The position numbers and the translations under genes are program-made. Below are positions 13,289-20,623 of a stretch of 62,780 nt of DNA, piece after piece. The notes below the pieces were generated by a model, which saw only the letters and a list, made by a program, of their open reading frames with translations, was not told the DNA's origin and ran no database searches. Position 1 is the stretch's first letter, and each line of letters opens with the position of its first letter. This DNA comes from a virus. The DNA lies in the IMG/VR virus record IMGVR_UViG_3300007609_000001, positions 1 to 62,780 of that record. One strand, given 5' to 3'.

Positions 13289-13549
13289 ATGAACAAACAT
13301 ACTGAGCTGCTTAGATTGTATAACCAGTGGCGGCGAGGAGACATCGAGCAGCTTGATTTCACGGCGAAAGAGATAGGAGAGGCGATTGATGGGGTGCTTG
13401 AAGAACGGGCTGAGATGCTAGACGCCTTGGAGATGGGCATATCGACAAAAACCGCAAACGAGGCTGTCAGGCGGTGTGCAGAAGATGTTGCTAGATATGT
13501 TGTTGCTAAAGCCAAAGGGGAGTGGCCAAAGGAGAGTAGGGATGAGTAG
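13289..13549 (+). CDS. Early protein of unknown function, 86 aa
   Basis: ATG at 13289 after AGGAGACACGTG (GTG one codon earlier possible). It reads MNKHTELLRLYNQWRRGDIEQ and is predicted almost entirely helical. No motif recognised. Confidence 0.7.
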   Translation: MNKHTELLRLYNQWRRGDIEQLDFTAKEIGEAIDGVLEERAEMLDALEMGISTKTANEAVRRCAEDVARYVVAKAKGEWPKESRDE

Positions 13550-13620
13550 TTTAAGTCTTCGTCAGTTTGCTCACTCATAGTGGGCAGAAAACGATTTTGT
13601 TAAACCTAAGGAGGACAAAG

Positions 13621-13815
13621 GTGAGTGAGTGTCACCGGGTAGTTGGTTCAGACAACGGAAACGCTAAGCTAACTGAGGCTGATGTGAGGTTGATTCGTGC
13701 GCTTTATGCGCAGGGCGGCTTTACTTATTACGATATTGCAGATAAGTTTGATGTCCATTTTGAAACAATACGTCGAATAATTAAGCGCAGATTATGGGCT
13801 CATGTAGATGACTAA
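13621..13815 (+). CDS. Small HTH-type protein, 64 aa, GTG start
   Basis: The GTG at 13621 has a perfect AAGGAGG six bases upstream; longer in-frame starts lack one. KLTEADVRLIRALYAQGG, then YYDIADKFDVHFETIRRIIKRRLWAHV, is a clear helix-turn-helix of the HNH/resolvase-associated type. Same design as the protein at 12642, so probably paralogous. It may be a DNA-binding remnant of a homing endonuclease or a small regulator. Confidence 0.75.
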   Translation: MSECHRVVGSDNGNAKLTEADVRLIRALYAQGGFTYYDIADKFDVHFETIRRIIKRRLWAHVDD

Positions 13816-13857
13816 TATGGCGGATACCCCCGCTATGGGCCCACGTAGGAGACAAAT

Positions 13858-14154
13858 ATGGCTGATACCCCCGAGAAAAAGGTAAAAAAGAAAGTCGTTG
13901 AGATTCTAAAACAATACGGCGCTTATTACTTCTACCCTGTTACTGGTGGGTTTGGTGCCAGCGGGGTGCCTGACATCATTGCTTGCTACAACGGCAAGTT
14001 CCTTGGCATCGAGGTTAAGGCAGACGCAAAGAAGCGTGGCCCGACAGCGTTGCAGCAGAAAAACTTGGATCAGATCAATGCGACAGGTGGTGTCGCAGTC
14101 GTGATCGACGCTAACAATATAGATGAAGTAGAAGCCTTGATGGCGGGGTTGTAG
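13858..14154 (+). CDS. VRR-NUC domain nuclease
   Basis: A 98-residue standalone VRR-NUC protein of the PD-(D/E)XK superfamily. GVPDIIACYNGKFLGIEVKA supplies Asp39, Glu52 and Lys54 of the active site, with an amphipathic N-terminal helix and a terminal beta-alpha (VAVVIDANNIDEVEALM). Such phage proteins are structure-specific nucleases able to act on Holliday or replication junctions. It opens the replication block, just before the DNA polymerase. Confidence 0.85.
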   Translation: MADTPEKKVKKKVVEILKQYGAYYFYPVTGGFGASGVPDIIACYNGKFLGIEVKADAKKRGPTALQQKNLDQINATGGVAVVIDANNIDEVEALMAGL

Positions 14155-14157
14155 GCC

Positions 14158-14262
14158 ATGTGCGGTGTTTTGAGCTACGCCATAGCTGCGCTAATCATTG
14201 TGGTTTGCGCGTTTACTACGCTCATCGCCGGGGTGCTGGCGTGGGCGGTGTTTAAAAAATAG
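14158..14262 (+). CDS. Single-span membrane microprotein, 34 aa
   Basis: It opens MCGVLSYAIAALIIVVCAF, runs on as hydrophobic residues and ends in WAVFKK: one transmembrane helix with a positive C-terminal end. It starts three bases after the VRR-NUC stop and ends ten bases before the polymerase start, whose ribosome site follows immediately. The ribosome site is weak (the stop region TTGTAGGCC precedes it). Its placement suggests a real coupled microprotein, but it could be fortuitous. Confidence 0.5.
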   Translation: MCGVLSYAIAALIIVVCAFTTLIAGVLAWAVFKK

Positions 14263-14272
14263 GAGTACAGCG

Positions 14273-16237
14273 ATGCGAAAGATATACCTAGACTTTGAGA
14301 CCTACTGGTCGCAAGACCACAGCCTGACTAAGATTCACCCGGTCGAGTACGTCATGCACCCGGAGACTGAGATTCAGTCGGTTGCCATTAAAGAAGGCGA
14401 TGACGGCGAGACGTTTGTGCTGTTCGGTGAAAAAGATATTCAGGCGTGGGTGGATCATACTGACTTCTCAGATGCGATGTTGATTGGGCATAACATGGCA
14501 GGCTTCGATGCGATGATCTGCGCATGGCGGTTCGGCATTAAACCGAAAGCATGGAGTTGCACGCTAGCCATTGCCCGTGCGCTGGGGTACGCCAAGACAG
14601 TTGGCGGATCACTGAAAAAGGTTGCAGCTGCTCTGGAGCTCGGAGCCAAGCTAGACCTTGAGGCGACTAACACTAAAGGCAAGAAGCTCGCTGATTTCAC
14701 ACCCGAAGAGATTGAGTCTATGCGCACCTACAACGTGGTGGATACTGAGCTGTGCGCCGGGATATTCAATAAGCTAGCGCCCCAACTGGGCATTCGTGAG
14801 TTGCGTTTGATTGACATGACAATCCGCATGTTAGTCGAGCCACAGTTTGAGCTGGACGAAGAGCTACTTGAGCGCACGCTGGCGGAGATTAAACAGACGC
14901 AACGCGATGTGTTGATTAAAGTTGCGCACTCGCTACTGCCTGAACTATCTGGCGCGATGGAGGGTCTGGTCGAGACTGACACTTACAAGCAATTACTCCC
15001 CGAGGAGTTGATCGAGCAGGCTAAGAAGGTGCTGGCTAGCGCGCCGAAGTTCGCTAAGTTCTTAGAAAGTAAGGGCGTGCCGGTGCCGATGAAGCCCTCG
15101 CCGTCTAACCCTGAAAAGCAAATCCCCGCCCTTGCTAAGACAGATGAGGACTTTCTCGCGCTGCAGGAGCATGAGGACTTTGAAGTTGCCGCCGCTGCCA
15201 GCGCACGCCTTGGCGTGAAGAGCACTATACTTGAGACGCGCATCGAGCAGTTCTTACGCTGCGGTCGGGCTATCGGTGGGCGCATGCCCATCGCACTTAA
15301 CTATTATGGAGCAGACACTACCGGTCGCTGGTCGGGTACGATGAAGATGAACCAGCAGAACCTGCCTCGGGTAAACCCGCATAAGCCCAAGCCCTCTGAT
15401 GCACTGCGTAAATGTTTGCTTGCGCCGAGACGCAAAAGCGTTGTGGTGGCTGACTTGTCGGGTATTGAGTTGCGAGTCAACCACTTTTTGTGGAAAGAAG
15501 TCGCCAGCATGCAGCTGTTTAACGACGACCCGGCTAAGGCCGATCTGTATAAAGACTTCGCCAGTAAGTTGTATAAGAAAGACTGGGATGAGGTGACAAA
15601 GGCTGAGCGACAGGTTGGCAAGGTTGCACACCTTGGGTTGGGGTACGGCGCAGGCGCGGCTACATTCCAGAAAGTTGCAAAGATAATGGGCGGTGTAGAC
15701 CTGAGCCTGAAAGAGTCTGAGGAGGTTGTTGCAAAATGGCGAAACGAGTATGGGCGTATCGCAGCGGGTTGGCGTACCTGCCATGACCGGCTATCTGATA
15801 TTTACTACGGGCATTATGGAATTAACATTGACCCGTGGGGTTTGTGCCAGACTATTGAGGGGGGGATAAAGACTCCGCTTGGCATGATCCGCTACCCTGA
15901 TCTGCGTCAAGAAACCAACGAGGAAACCGGGCGTACGGAGTGGGTGTATGGTCATGGGCGCAAGAAGGCACGGATATACGCTGGGAAAGTCACGGAAAAC
16001 ATTGTGCAACATTTAGCCCGTGAGGCGATGGCTGACATGATGTTGGAAATTCAGAAGTGCTACCCCATTGCTCACACGGTACACGATGAGATTATTCTTG
16101 TTGTAGCCGAGCACGACGACGAAGAAGCGCTGGCTTATATGCAGTCTATTATGCGTCGGGGCGTGAAGTGGTGGCCTGATCTGGTAACATGGTCTGAAGG
16201 GAGCACAGCTCTTAACTATGGCGAGGCTAAGGACTAA
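14273..16237 (+). CDS. polA: Family A DNA polymerase with 3'-5' exonuclease
   Basis: The replicative polymerase of the phage, 654 residues. The ATG at 14273 (MRKIYLDFETYW) follows AGGAGTACAGCG; the longer in-frame start at 14198 lies in the microprotein and is rejected. Exonuclease motifs are LDFETYW (Exo I, Asp7/Glu9), IGHNMAGFD (Exo II) and YNVVDTELC (Exo III), so proofreading looks intact. Polymerase motif A is DLSGIELRV (from about 394), motif B RQVGKVAHLGLGYGAG, motif C HTVHDEIIL (about 604). No 5'-3' exonuclease domain. It is followed at five bases by a nuclease gene. Confidence 0.95.
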   Translation: MRKIYLDFETYWSQDHSLTKIHPVEYVMHPETEIQSVAIKEGDDGETFVLFGEKDIQAWVDHTDFSDAMLIGHNMAGFDAMICAWRFGIKPKAWSCTLAIARALGYAKTVGGSLKKVAAALELGAKLDLEATNTKGKKLADFTPEEIESMRTYNVVDTELCAGIFNKLAPQLGIRELRLIDMTIRMLVEPQFELDEELLERTLAEIKQTQRDVLIKVAHSLLPELSGAMEGLVETDTYKQLLPEELIEQAKKVLASAPKFAKFLESKGVPVPMKPSPSNPEKQIPALAKTDEDFLALQEHEDFEVAAAASARLGVKSTILETRIEQFLRCGRAIGGRMPIALNYYGADTTGRWSGTMKMNQQNLPRVNPHKPKPSDALRKCLLAPRRKSVVVADLSGIELRVNHFLWKEVASMQLFNDDPAKADLYKDFASKLYKKDWDEVTKAERQVGKVAHLGLGYGAGAATFQKVAKIMGGVDLSLKESEEVVAKWRNEYGRIAAGWRTCHDRLSDIYYGHYGINIDPWGLCQTIEGGIKTPLGMIRYPDLRQETNEETGRTEWVYGHGRKKARIYAGKVTENIVQHLAREAMADMMLEIQKCYPIAHTVHDEIILVVAEHDDEEALAYMQSIMRRGVKWWPDLVTWSEGSTALNYGEAKD

Positions 16238-16242
16238 ATCGC

Positions 16243-16905
16243 ATGACCAGACACACTTGGAGTTTCAGCGCCTTAAAGACTTTTGAGACTTGCCCACGCA
16301 AGTATCACGCTGAAAAGGTTGAAAAGTTATACCCGTTTGAAGAAACGGAGCAGACGCTTTACGGCAAAGAGGTACACCTTGCCGCTGAGGAATACATCCG
16401 TGACGGTAAGCCGTTGCCTAAAGGCATGGAGAAGTTTCAGAAGCCGCTTGACTCTTTAAATAAAATCCCCGGTGACAAGCACTGTGAATTAAAGATGGCT
16501 TTAACAACTGACCGGCGCTCTGTTGGGTTCTTTGATAAGAGCGTGTGGGTGCGAGGCATTGCTGATTTGGTCATTGTCAATGGGCACAGGGCTTGGGTGG
16601 TGGATTACAAGACTGGCTCGGCTAAGTACCCTGATAAGAAACAGCTAGAGCTGATGGCGCTAATGGTGTTTGCCCATTTTCCTGAAGTGACTACCGTGAA
16701 GGCAGCGCTCGTGTTCTTGCTCCACGACCATGTAGAAAAAGAAACCTACAAGCGCGATCAAGCCGATACGTTGTGGGAGAAGTGGGATCAGAAAACCGAT
16801 ATACTTGACCGAGCATTTGAGCACGACAACTGGCCGCCTAACCCCAACGGGCTGTGCCGTAAGTATTGTCCGGTTGTGACTTGTGAGTTTAACGGGAGGG
16901 CGTGA
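16243..16905 (+). CDS. PD-(D/E)XK exonuclease with Fe-S cluster (Cas4/AddB-like)
   Basis: A 220-residue RecB-family nuclease. GIADLVIVNG and AWVVDYKTG supply the active-site Asp and the D-x-K (120-122). Cys17 in TCPRKY and Cys205, Cys209 and Cys214 in GLCRKYCPVVTCEF are placed like the 4Fe-4S ligands of Cas4 and AddB. It probably trims DNA ends in recombination or replication. It sits between polymerase and helicase genes, five bases after polA. Confidence 0.85.
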   Translation: MTRHTWSFSALKTFETCPRKYHAEKVEKLYPFEETEQTLYGKEVHLAAEEYIRDGKPLPKGMEKFQKPLDSLNKIPGDKHCELKMALTTDRRSVGFFDKSVWVRGIADLVIVNGHRAWVVDYKTGSAKYPDKKQLELMALMVFAHFPEVTTVKAALVFLLHDHVEKETYKRDQADTLWEKWDQKTDILDRAFEHDNWPPNPNGLCRKYCPVVTCEFNGRA

Positions 16906-16906
16906 T

Positions 16907-17164
16907 ATGCCTAGGAATCCTCGGGACTACAAAAAAGAGCGTAAGTACGACAGCAAACCGGAAGTCAAAGCCCGCCGTGCCGCGCGCAACCGCGCACGAT
17001 ACAAGCTCATGAAAGAGGGCAAGGTCAGCAAGGGCGACGGCAAAGACGTGGATCACAAGAAGCCGCTTAGCAAAGGCGGCAGCACAAAGCGCGATAATTT
17101 GCGCGTTACTCCGGCGAAGAAGAACCGATCATACTCCCGCACTAAGTCCGCTCGGATGAAATAG
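16907..17164 (+). CDS. HNH-like endonuclease, small basic, 85 aa
   Basis: ATG at 16907 with GGGAGG upstream. The very basic N-terminus (KARRAARNRARYKLMKEGK) precedes DVDHKKPLSKGGSTKRDNLR, the core HNH-like block (VDH..PLSKGG....NL) common in phage proteins of this size. The second Asp/His and the final His are not evident, so activity is uncertain. A terminator follows. Confidence 0.7.
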   Translation: MPRNPRDYKKERKYDSKPEVKARRAARNRARYKLMKEGKVSKGDGKDVDHKKPLSKGGSTKRDNLRVTPAKKNRSYSRTKSARMK

Positions 17165-17172
17165 ATAGCAAG

Positions 17173-17196
17173 GCGCACTTACGGGTGCGTTTTTTG
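17173..17196 (+). terminator. Probable Rho-independent terminator
   Basis: CGCAC (17174-17178), loop TTACGG, GTGCG (17185-17189), then six T. The stem is short but well placed in a 116-bp gap before the helicase gene. A TTGACT at 17197 with an 18-bp spacer to TAGTCT may be a weak restart promoter. Confidence 0.6.
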
Positions 17197-17280
17197 TTGA
17201 CTACGCCCTGCTATTTTTCGTAGTCTGGCTACGTTTCACTTAACAAAAGCAAAGTTTGTAATCTGACATAAGGAGTCAGT

Positions 17281-18834
17281 GTGGAGATAATCGACAATCG
17301 TGGTTTGTTGGTTCGAGTACGAGACCACGAAAAAGTGACCAAGCACATTGCACAGAGCCGTTACATTGGGGCGGACGAGGACGGGGCAGATAAGGTGCTA
17401 GTCAACTGGACGTTGGATAACACCCGCAAACTAACTAACCTTGGCCTGCGCCGCACTCCCTCACCGATCGTGCGTGATTATGATTGGCCGGGCGTATATA
17501 AGCCCTTTGACCACCAGCGGCAGACGGCTAACTTTTTAGCTGCGAACAACCGAGCTTTTTGTTTTAGCGAGCAAGGCACAGGCAAAACCGGTGCAGTAAT
17601 CTGGGCGGCTGACTACCTAATGAACGTTGGCGATATAAAACGCGTGCTGATCGTATGCCCCCTGTCTATTATGCACTCAGCGTGGATGACAGATATTTTT
17701 AAGATCGCGATGCACCGCACCGCCGCTGTAGCCCACGGGACACAAGCAACTCGAAAAAAAGTTATCAACGGTGAATATGAGTTTGTCATCATCAACTACG
17801 ATGGCATTCCGATTATGGAAAAAGAGCTGCAGAATAAGTTTGATCTGATCGTGGCTGACGAAGCTAACTTCTTAAAGACCGCGACGACACGAAGATGGAA
17901 GGCTTTTAATAAAGTTCTCAGGCCAGAAAATAAGTTATGGATGTTGACCGGCACCCCTGCCGCGCAGAGCCCTGCTGATGCTTATGGCCTTGCCAAACTT
18001 GCCGTGCCTCAGCGCGTGCCGCCTTACTTTACATCGTGGAAAAACCGCGTTTTGATTCGCATTTCGCAGTTTAAGTGGATACCCGCGCCAGACGCGACCA
18101 AGCTAGTGAACGCGGCGCTTCAACCTGCGATTCGATTCACAAAAGCTGACTGCCTTGATCTGCCACCGCTAACCTATGTGACCCGAGAGATTGAGTTGAC
18201 TGCTCAACAGAAAAAGTATTACCGGCAGCTTAAAAAACAAATGCTTATTGAGGCCGCAGGTGAGAGTATTAGCGCGGTGCATGCCGCTGCTGGCTTAAAC
18301 AAACTACTGCAGATTAGTTGCGGGGCGGTGTACTCAGACGACGGTGAAGTTGTGCAATTTGATGCTAAGAACCGACTTGACGAAGTCTCGGAGGTTGTGC
18401 AGGAGGCGAGCCATAAAGTCATTGTGTTTGTGCCGTTTAAGCACGCCATTGATATCGTGACTGACCGACTGCGCAAGGATGGGTTTAGCACCGAGGTGAT
18501 AAGCGGCGGTGTTTCTATGAAAGCCCGGACTAAAATCTTTAAAGACTTCCAAGAATCAGACGACCCCCGGGTGCTAGTCATACAGCCGCAAAGCGCATCG
18601 CATGGCGTGACATTAACGGCGGCGGATACGATTGTATGGTTTGGCCCAGTTGCATCTGTAGAGACTTGGTTACAAGCAAACGAACGTATAAACAGACCAT
18701 CACAAAAGAATAAGATGACTGTAATAAAAATTTACGGCTCAGAGGTTGAAAAGAGAGTATATGATGCGCTAGAATCCAAAGAAGCTAATCAAAAAACACT
18801 GGTTGGCTTGTATGAACAAGAGTTAAAAGCGTAA
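17281..18834 (+). CDS. SNF2-type superfamily 2 helicase
   Basis: 517 residues, GTG start with AAGGAGTCAGT upstream. FDHQRQTANFLAA (Q-motif-like), Walker A SEQGTGKTGA (about 97-104), DEAN in place of DEAH (about 193) and WMLTGTPAAQSPAD (motif III) form domain 1; KVIVFVPFKHAIDIV, QSASHGVTLTAADTIVWF and QANERINRPSQ (motifs IV-VI) form domain 2. It is a compact SNF2-like DNA translocase of the kind found in many phages, probably helping replication or recombination. Confidence 0.92.
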   Translation: MEIIDNRGLLVRVRDHEKVTKHIAQSRYIGADEDGADKVLVNWTLDNTRKLTNLGLRRTPSPIVRDYDWPGVYKPFDHQRQTANFLAANNRAFCFSEQGTGKTGAVIWAADYLMNVGDIKRVLIVCPLSIMHSAWMTDIFKIAMHRTAAVAHGTQATRKKVINGEYEFVIINYDGIPIMEKELQNKFDLIVADEANFLKTATTRRWKAFNKVLRPENKLWMLTGTPAAQSPADAYGLAKLAVPQRVPPYFTSWKNRVLIRISQFKWIPAPDATKLVNAALQPAIRFTKADCLDLPPLTYVTREIELTAQQKKYYRQLKKQMLIEAAGESISAVHAAAGLNKLLQISCGAVYSDDGEVVQFDAKNRLDEVSEVVQEASHKVIVFVPFKHAIDIVTDRLRKDGFSTEVISGGVSMKARTKIFKDFQESDDPRVLVIQPQSASHGVTLTAADTIVWFGPVASVETWLQANERINRPSQKNKMTVIKIYGSEVEKRVYDALESKEANQKTLVGLYEQELKA

Positions 18835-18862
18835 ACCACTTAATCGCTTCGGAGATAACAAT

Positions 18863-19252
18863 ATGGATACAGGAAAGCTGGTTGCAGCCTACGTTAAGAT
18901 TCGTGACGCTCGTGCTGATTTGAAGCATAAGTTTGATGAAGAGGACGGCGCGCTGCGTGAGAAGTTGGAGAAGATTGAGCAGGCCTTGCTTAATCTGACT
19001 AAAGAACACGGGCTAGATAGTATTAAGACGCCGCATGGTACGGCTTCGCGTACTGTTCGCACCCGTTATTGGGCATCCGATTGGGATGCGTTTACTAAGT
19101 TCCTTGATGAGCATGGCACTTACGATTTACTTGAGCGCCGGATTCACCAAGGCAACTTCAAGCAATTTCTGGAAAACAACCCAGATATTAAGCCACCGGT
19201 TAACGCAGATAGCCGGTATTCAATCGTGGTTAGACGAGGTAACAAGTCGTGA
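18863..19252 (+). CDS. Conserved phage protein, 129 aa, replication-linked
   Basis: The N-terminal half is coiled coil (ADLKHKFDEEDGALREKLEKIEQ). The C-terminal half has IKTPHGTASRTVRTRYWASDW and RRIHQGNFKQFLENNP, a block I recall from replication-region proteins of many phages and reminiscent of Gp157-type recombination accessory proteins. It lies between the helicase and the candidate single-strand binding protein and overlaps the next gene by four bases. Role inferred from position. Confidence 0.75.
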   Translation: MDTGKLVAAYVKIRDARADLKHKFDEEDGALREKLEKIEQALLNLTKEHGLDSIKTPHGTASRTVRTRYWASDWDAFTKFLDEHGTYDLLERRIHQGNFKQFLENNPDIKPPVNADSRYSIVVRRGNKS

Positions 19253-19437
19253 CAGAAAACCAACTGGAGTTGTTGAACACAAAGGAGGCGGCGCAGTTTC
19301 TGCGCCTGTCCCCATCAGCGATTCACAAGTTAAGAAAAGAAGGGAGTATCCCTTTCGTGCAGCTTGGCAAGAAGGTCTTTTTTAAAAAGGAATCACTGGT
19401 CGAGTTCGTTGACAAGCAAATGCGGATTTATGAGTAA
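19249..19437 (+). CDS. MerR/excisionase-type HTH protein, 62 aa
   Basis: GTG start overlapping the previous stop (GTGA). NTKEAAQFLRLSPSAIHKLRK followed by GSIPFVQLGKKVFFKKESL is the HTH_17 winged-helix fold of excisionase-like proteins. No integrase is present, so a DNA-binding regulatory or architectural role in replication is likelier than excision. Confidence 0.82.
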   Translation: MTENQLELLNTKEAAQFLRLSPSAIHKLRKEGSIPFVQLGKKVFFKKESLVEFVDKQMRIYE

Positions 19438-19448
19438 GGAGTACGAAA

Positions 19449-20363
19449 ATGAGTAACGAAATCGGAATGTTTGAAGGCGCTGCAAATGTGCCTGCCCATT
19501 TACAGGGTGGTGATCTGTCAGAAACTGCTAAGGCGCTCGGTGCTGGCGGCGGTGGTCTGAAGTGGATCAGCATTAAAGGTAGTGTGTTCCGCATGATGGT
19601 CGGCGGCCAAGAGGTAGCGACCAACGAAGACCGGGCGATGAAGATGGTTATTGTGGCTTCTGCTCCCGGCTACGCTCGTACGTACTACGACACCAGCTAC
19701 AAGGATGGCCAGAGCTCGATGCCTGTTTGCTGGTCGGACGACGGCAACGCGCCAAGTGAGCATGCCACTGACCCACAAGGCAGCCTGTGTGCCTCATGCC
19801 CGCAGAACATTAAAGGCTCTGGCCCCAACGGTGGCCGTGCATGCCGATACTCCGCCCGTCTTGCCGTTGTGCTCGAAGGGGACATGGGTGGTGATGTGTA
19901 TGGCCTGAATGTTCCAGCTGCTTCTATCTTCGGTGATGTGGACAGCGAGCACTACCTCTCTTTGCAGGAGTACGTTAAGAAGCTAGCTGGCTTTGGCTAC
20001 GATGTGGTCAAGGTTGTCACCGAGATGAAGTTCGACACCAAGGCCCCCGTGCCTAAGTTGATGTTCCGTGCGGTTCGTCCGCTGGACGAGAAGGAATGGG
20101 CGCAGGTGCAGAATATCTCTGATAGCCCAGAGGCTAAGTCGCACACCGGTGAGCGCAAGTATGAGCGCAAGGAAGACGACGCGGGTACGTCAGACGCGGC
20201 TAATCCGAACGCGAAAGCCCCGCAGCCTGTTGAGGAAGTTGACGAGGTGCAATCGCCGGAGGTCGAAGAGCCGAAGAAAGTCTCTAAGAAGAAAGCCCCT
20301 GAGCCACCGCCGACGGATGACATGACTGACATCCTCGATGAGTGGGGAGACGAGGCTGACTGA
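19449..20363 (+). CDS. Candidate single-stranded DNA-binding protein, 304 aa
   Basis: A central domain with cysteines (MPVCWSDDG, LCASCPQN, RACRYSARLAV) that could form a zinc site, then a Pro/Lys/Glu-rich linker and an acidic tail DDMTDILDEWGDEAD. A folded core plus flexible acidic tip resembles SSB proteins that recruit partners by the C-terminus, and the gene lies in the replication block, but no OB-fold signature can be seen directly. The family recurs in marine phages. The stop overlaps the next start. Confidence 0.65.
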   Translation: MSNEIGMFEGAANVPAHLQGGDLSETAKALGAGGGGLKWISIKGSVFRMMVGGQEVATNEDRAMKMVIVASAPGYARTYYDTSYKDGQSSMPVCWSDDGNAPSEHATDPQGSLCASCPQNIKGSGPNGGRACRYSARLAVVLEGDMGGDVYGLNVPAASIFGDVDSEHYLSLQEYVKKLAGFGYDVVKVVTEMKFDTKAPVPKLMFRAVRPLDEKEWAQVQNISDSPEAKSHTGERKYERKEDDAGTSDAANPNAKAPQPVEEVDEVQSPEVEEPKKVSKKKAPEPPPTDDMTDILDEWGDEAD

Positions 20364-20566
20364 TGCTGTACGGACAACTATCGCACAGCGACCTGCGCAG
20401 GCTTCTTAATGAAGCCTTGCACCATAGCCATGGCGACGTAGTGGAGTTAGATAGAGATTTAGCAGAACAGCTTGCTGACTCTATGGATACACTGGTAGCT
20501 TTGGTAGAACAGGCGGCGGAGACTGACAATCTTAGTCGTCAGCAGGGCCAGTTAGACTTGTTCTGA
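20363..20566 (+). CDS. Small protein coupled to SSB candidate, 67 aa
   Basis: The start overlaps the preceding stop (TGATG). Helical and acidic, ending NLSRQQGQLDLF; QxDLF-type ends resemble clamp-binding peptides (QL-[S/D]-LF), so binding to the host sliding clamp is possible. No catalytic motif. Confidence 0.65.
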   Translation: MLYGQLSHSDLRRLLNEALHHSHGDVVELDRDLAEQLADSMDTLVALVEQAAETDNLSRQQGQLDLF

Positions 20567-20577
20567 TAGGCAATAAT

Positions 20578-20598
20578 GGGGGCAGCATTGCTGCCCCC
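20578..20598 (+). other. Strong hairpin before the primase gene
   Basis: GGGGGCAGC (20578-20586), loop ATT, GCTGCCCCC (20590-20598). A nine-bp perfect GC stem without a T-run, 25 bases before the primase-helicase start. It could protect mRNA, pause RNA polymerase or tune translation. Confidence 0.75.
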
Positions 20599-20623
20599 CA
20601 CATAACAACGCCGGAAGCATCGA

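Noticed and set aside
14198-14272. N-terminal extension of the DNA polymerase
   Set aside because: The upstream in-frame start overlaps the membrane microprotein frame and lacks a ribosome site; AGGAGTACAGCG precedes the ATG at 14273, which starts at the exonuclease motif.
19249-19437. Excisionase of a temperate phage
   Set aside because: The fold fits excisionase-like HTH proteins, but no integrase, attachment site or repressor was found; a replication-linked DNA-binding role is likelier.
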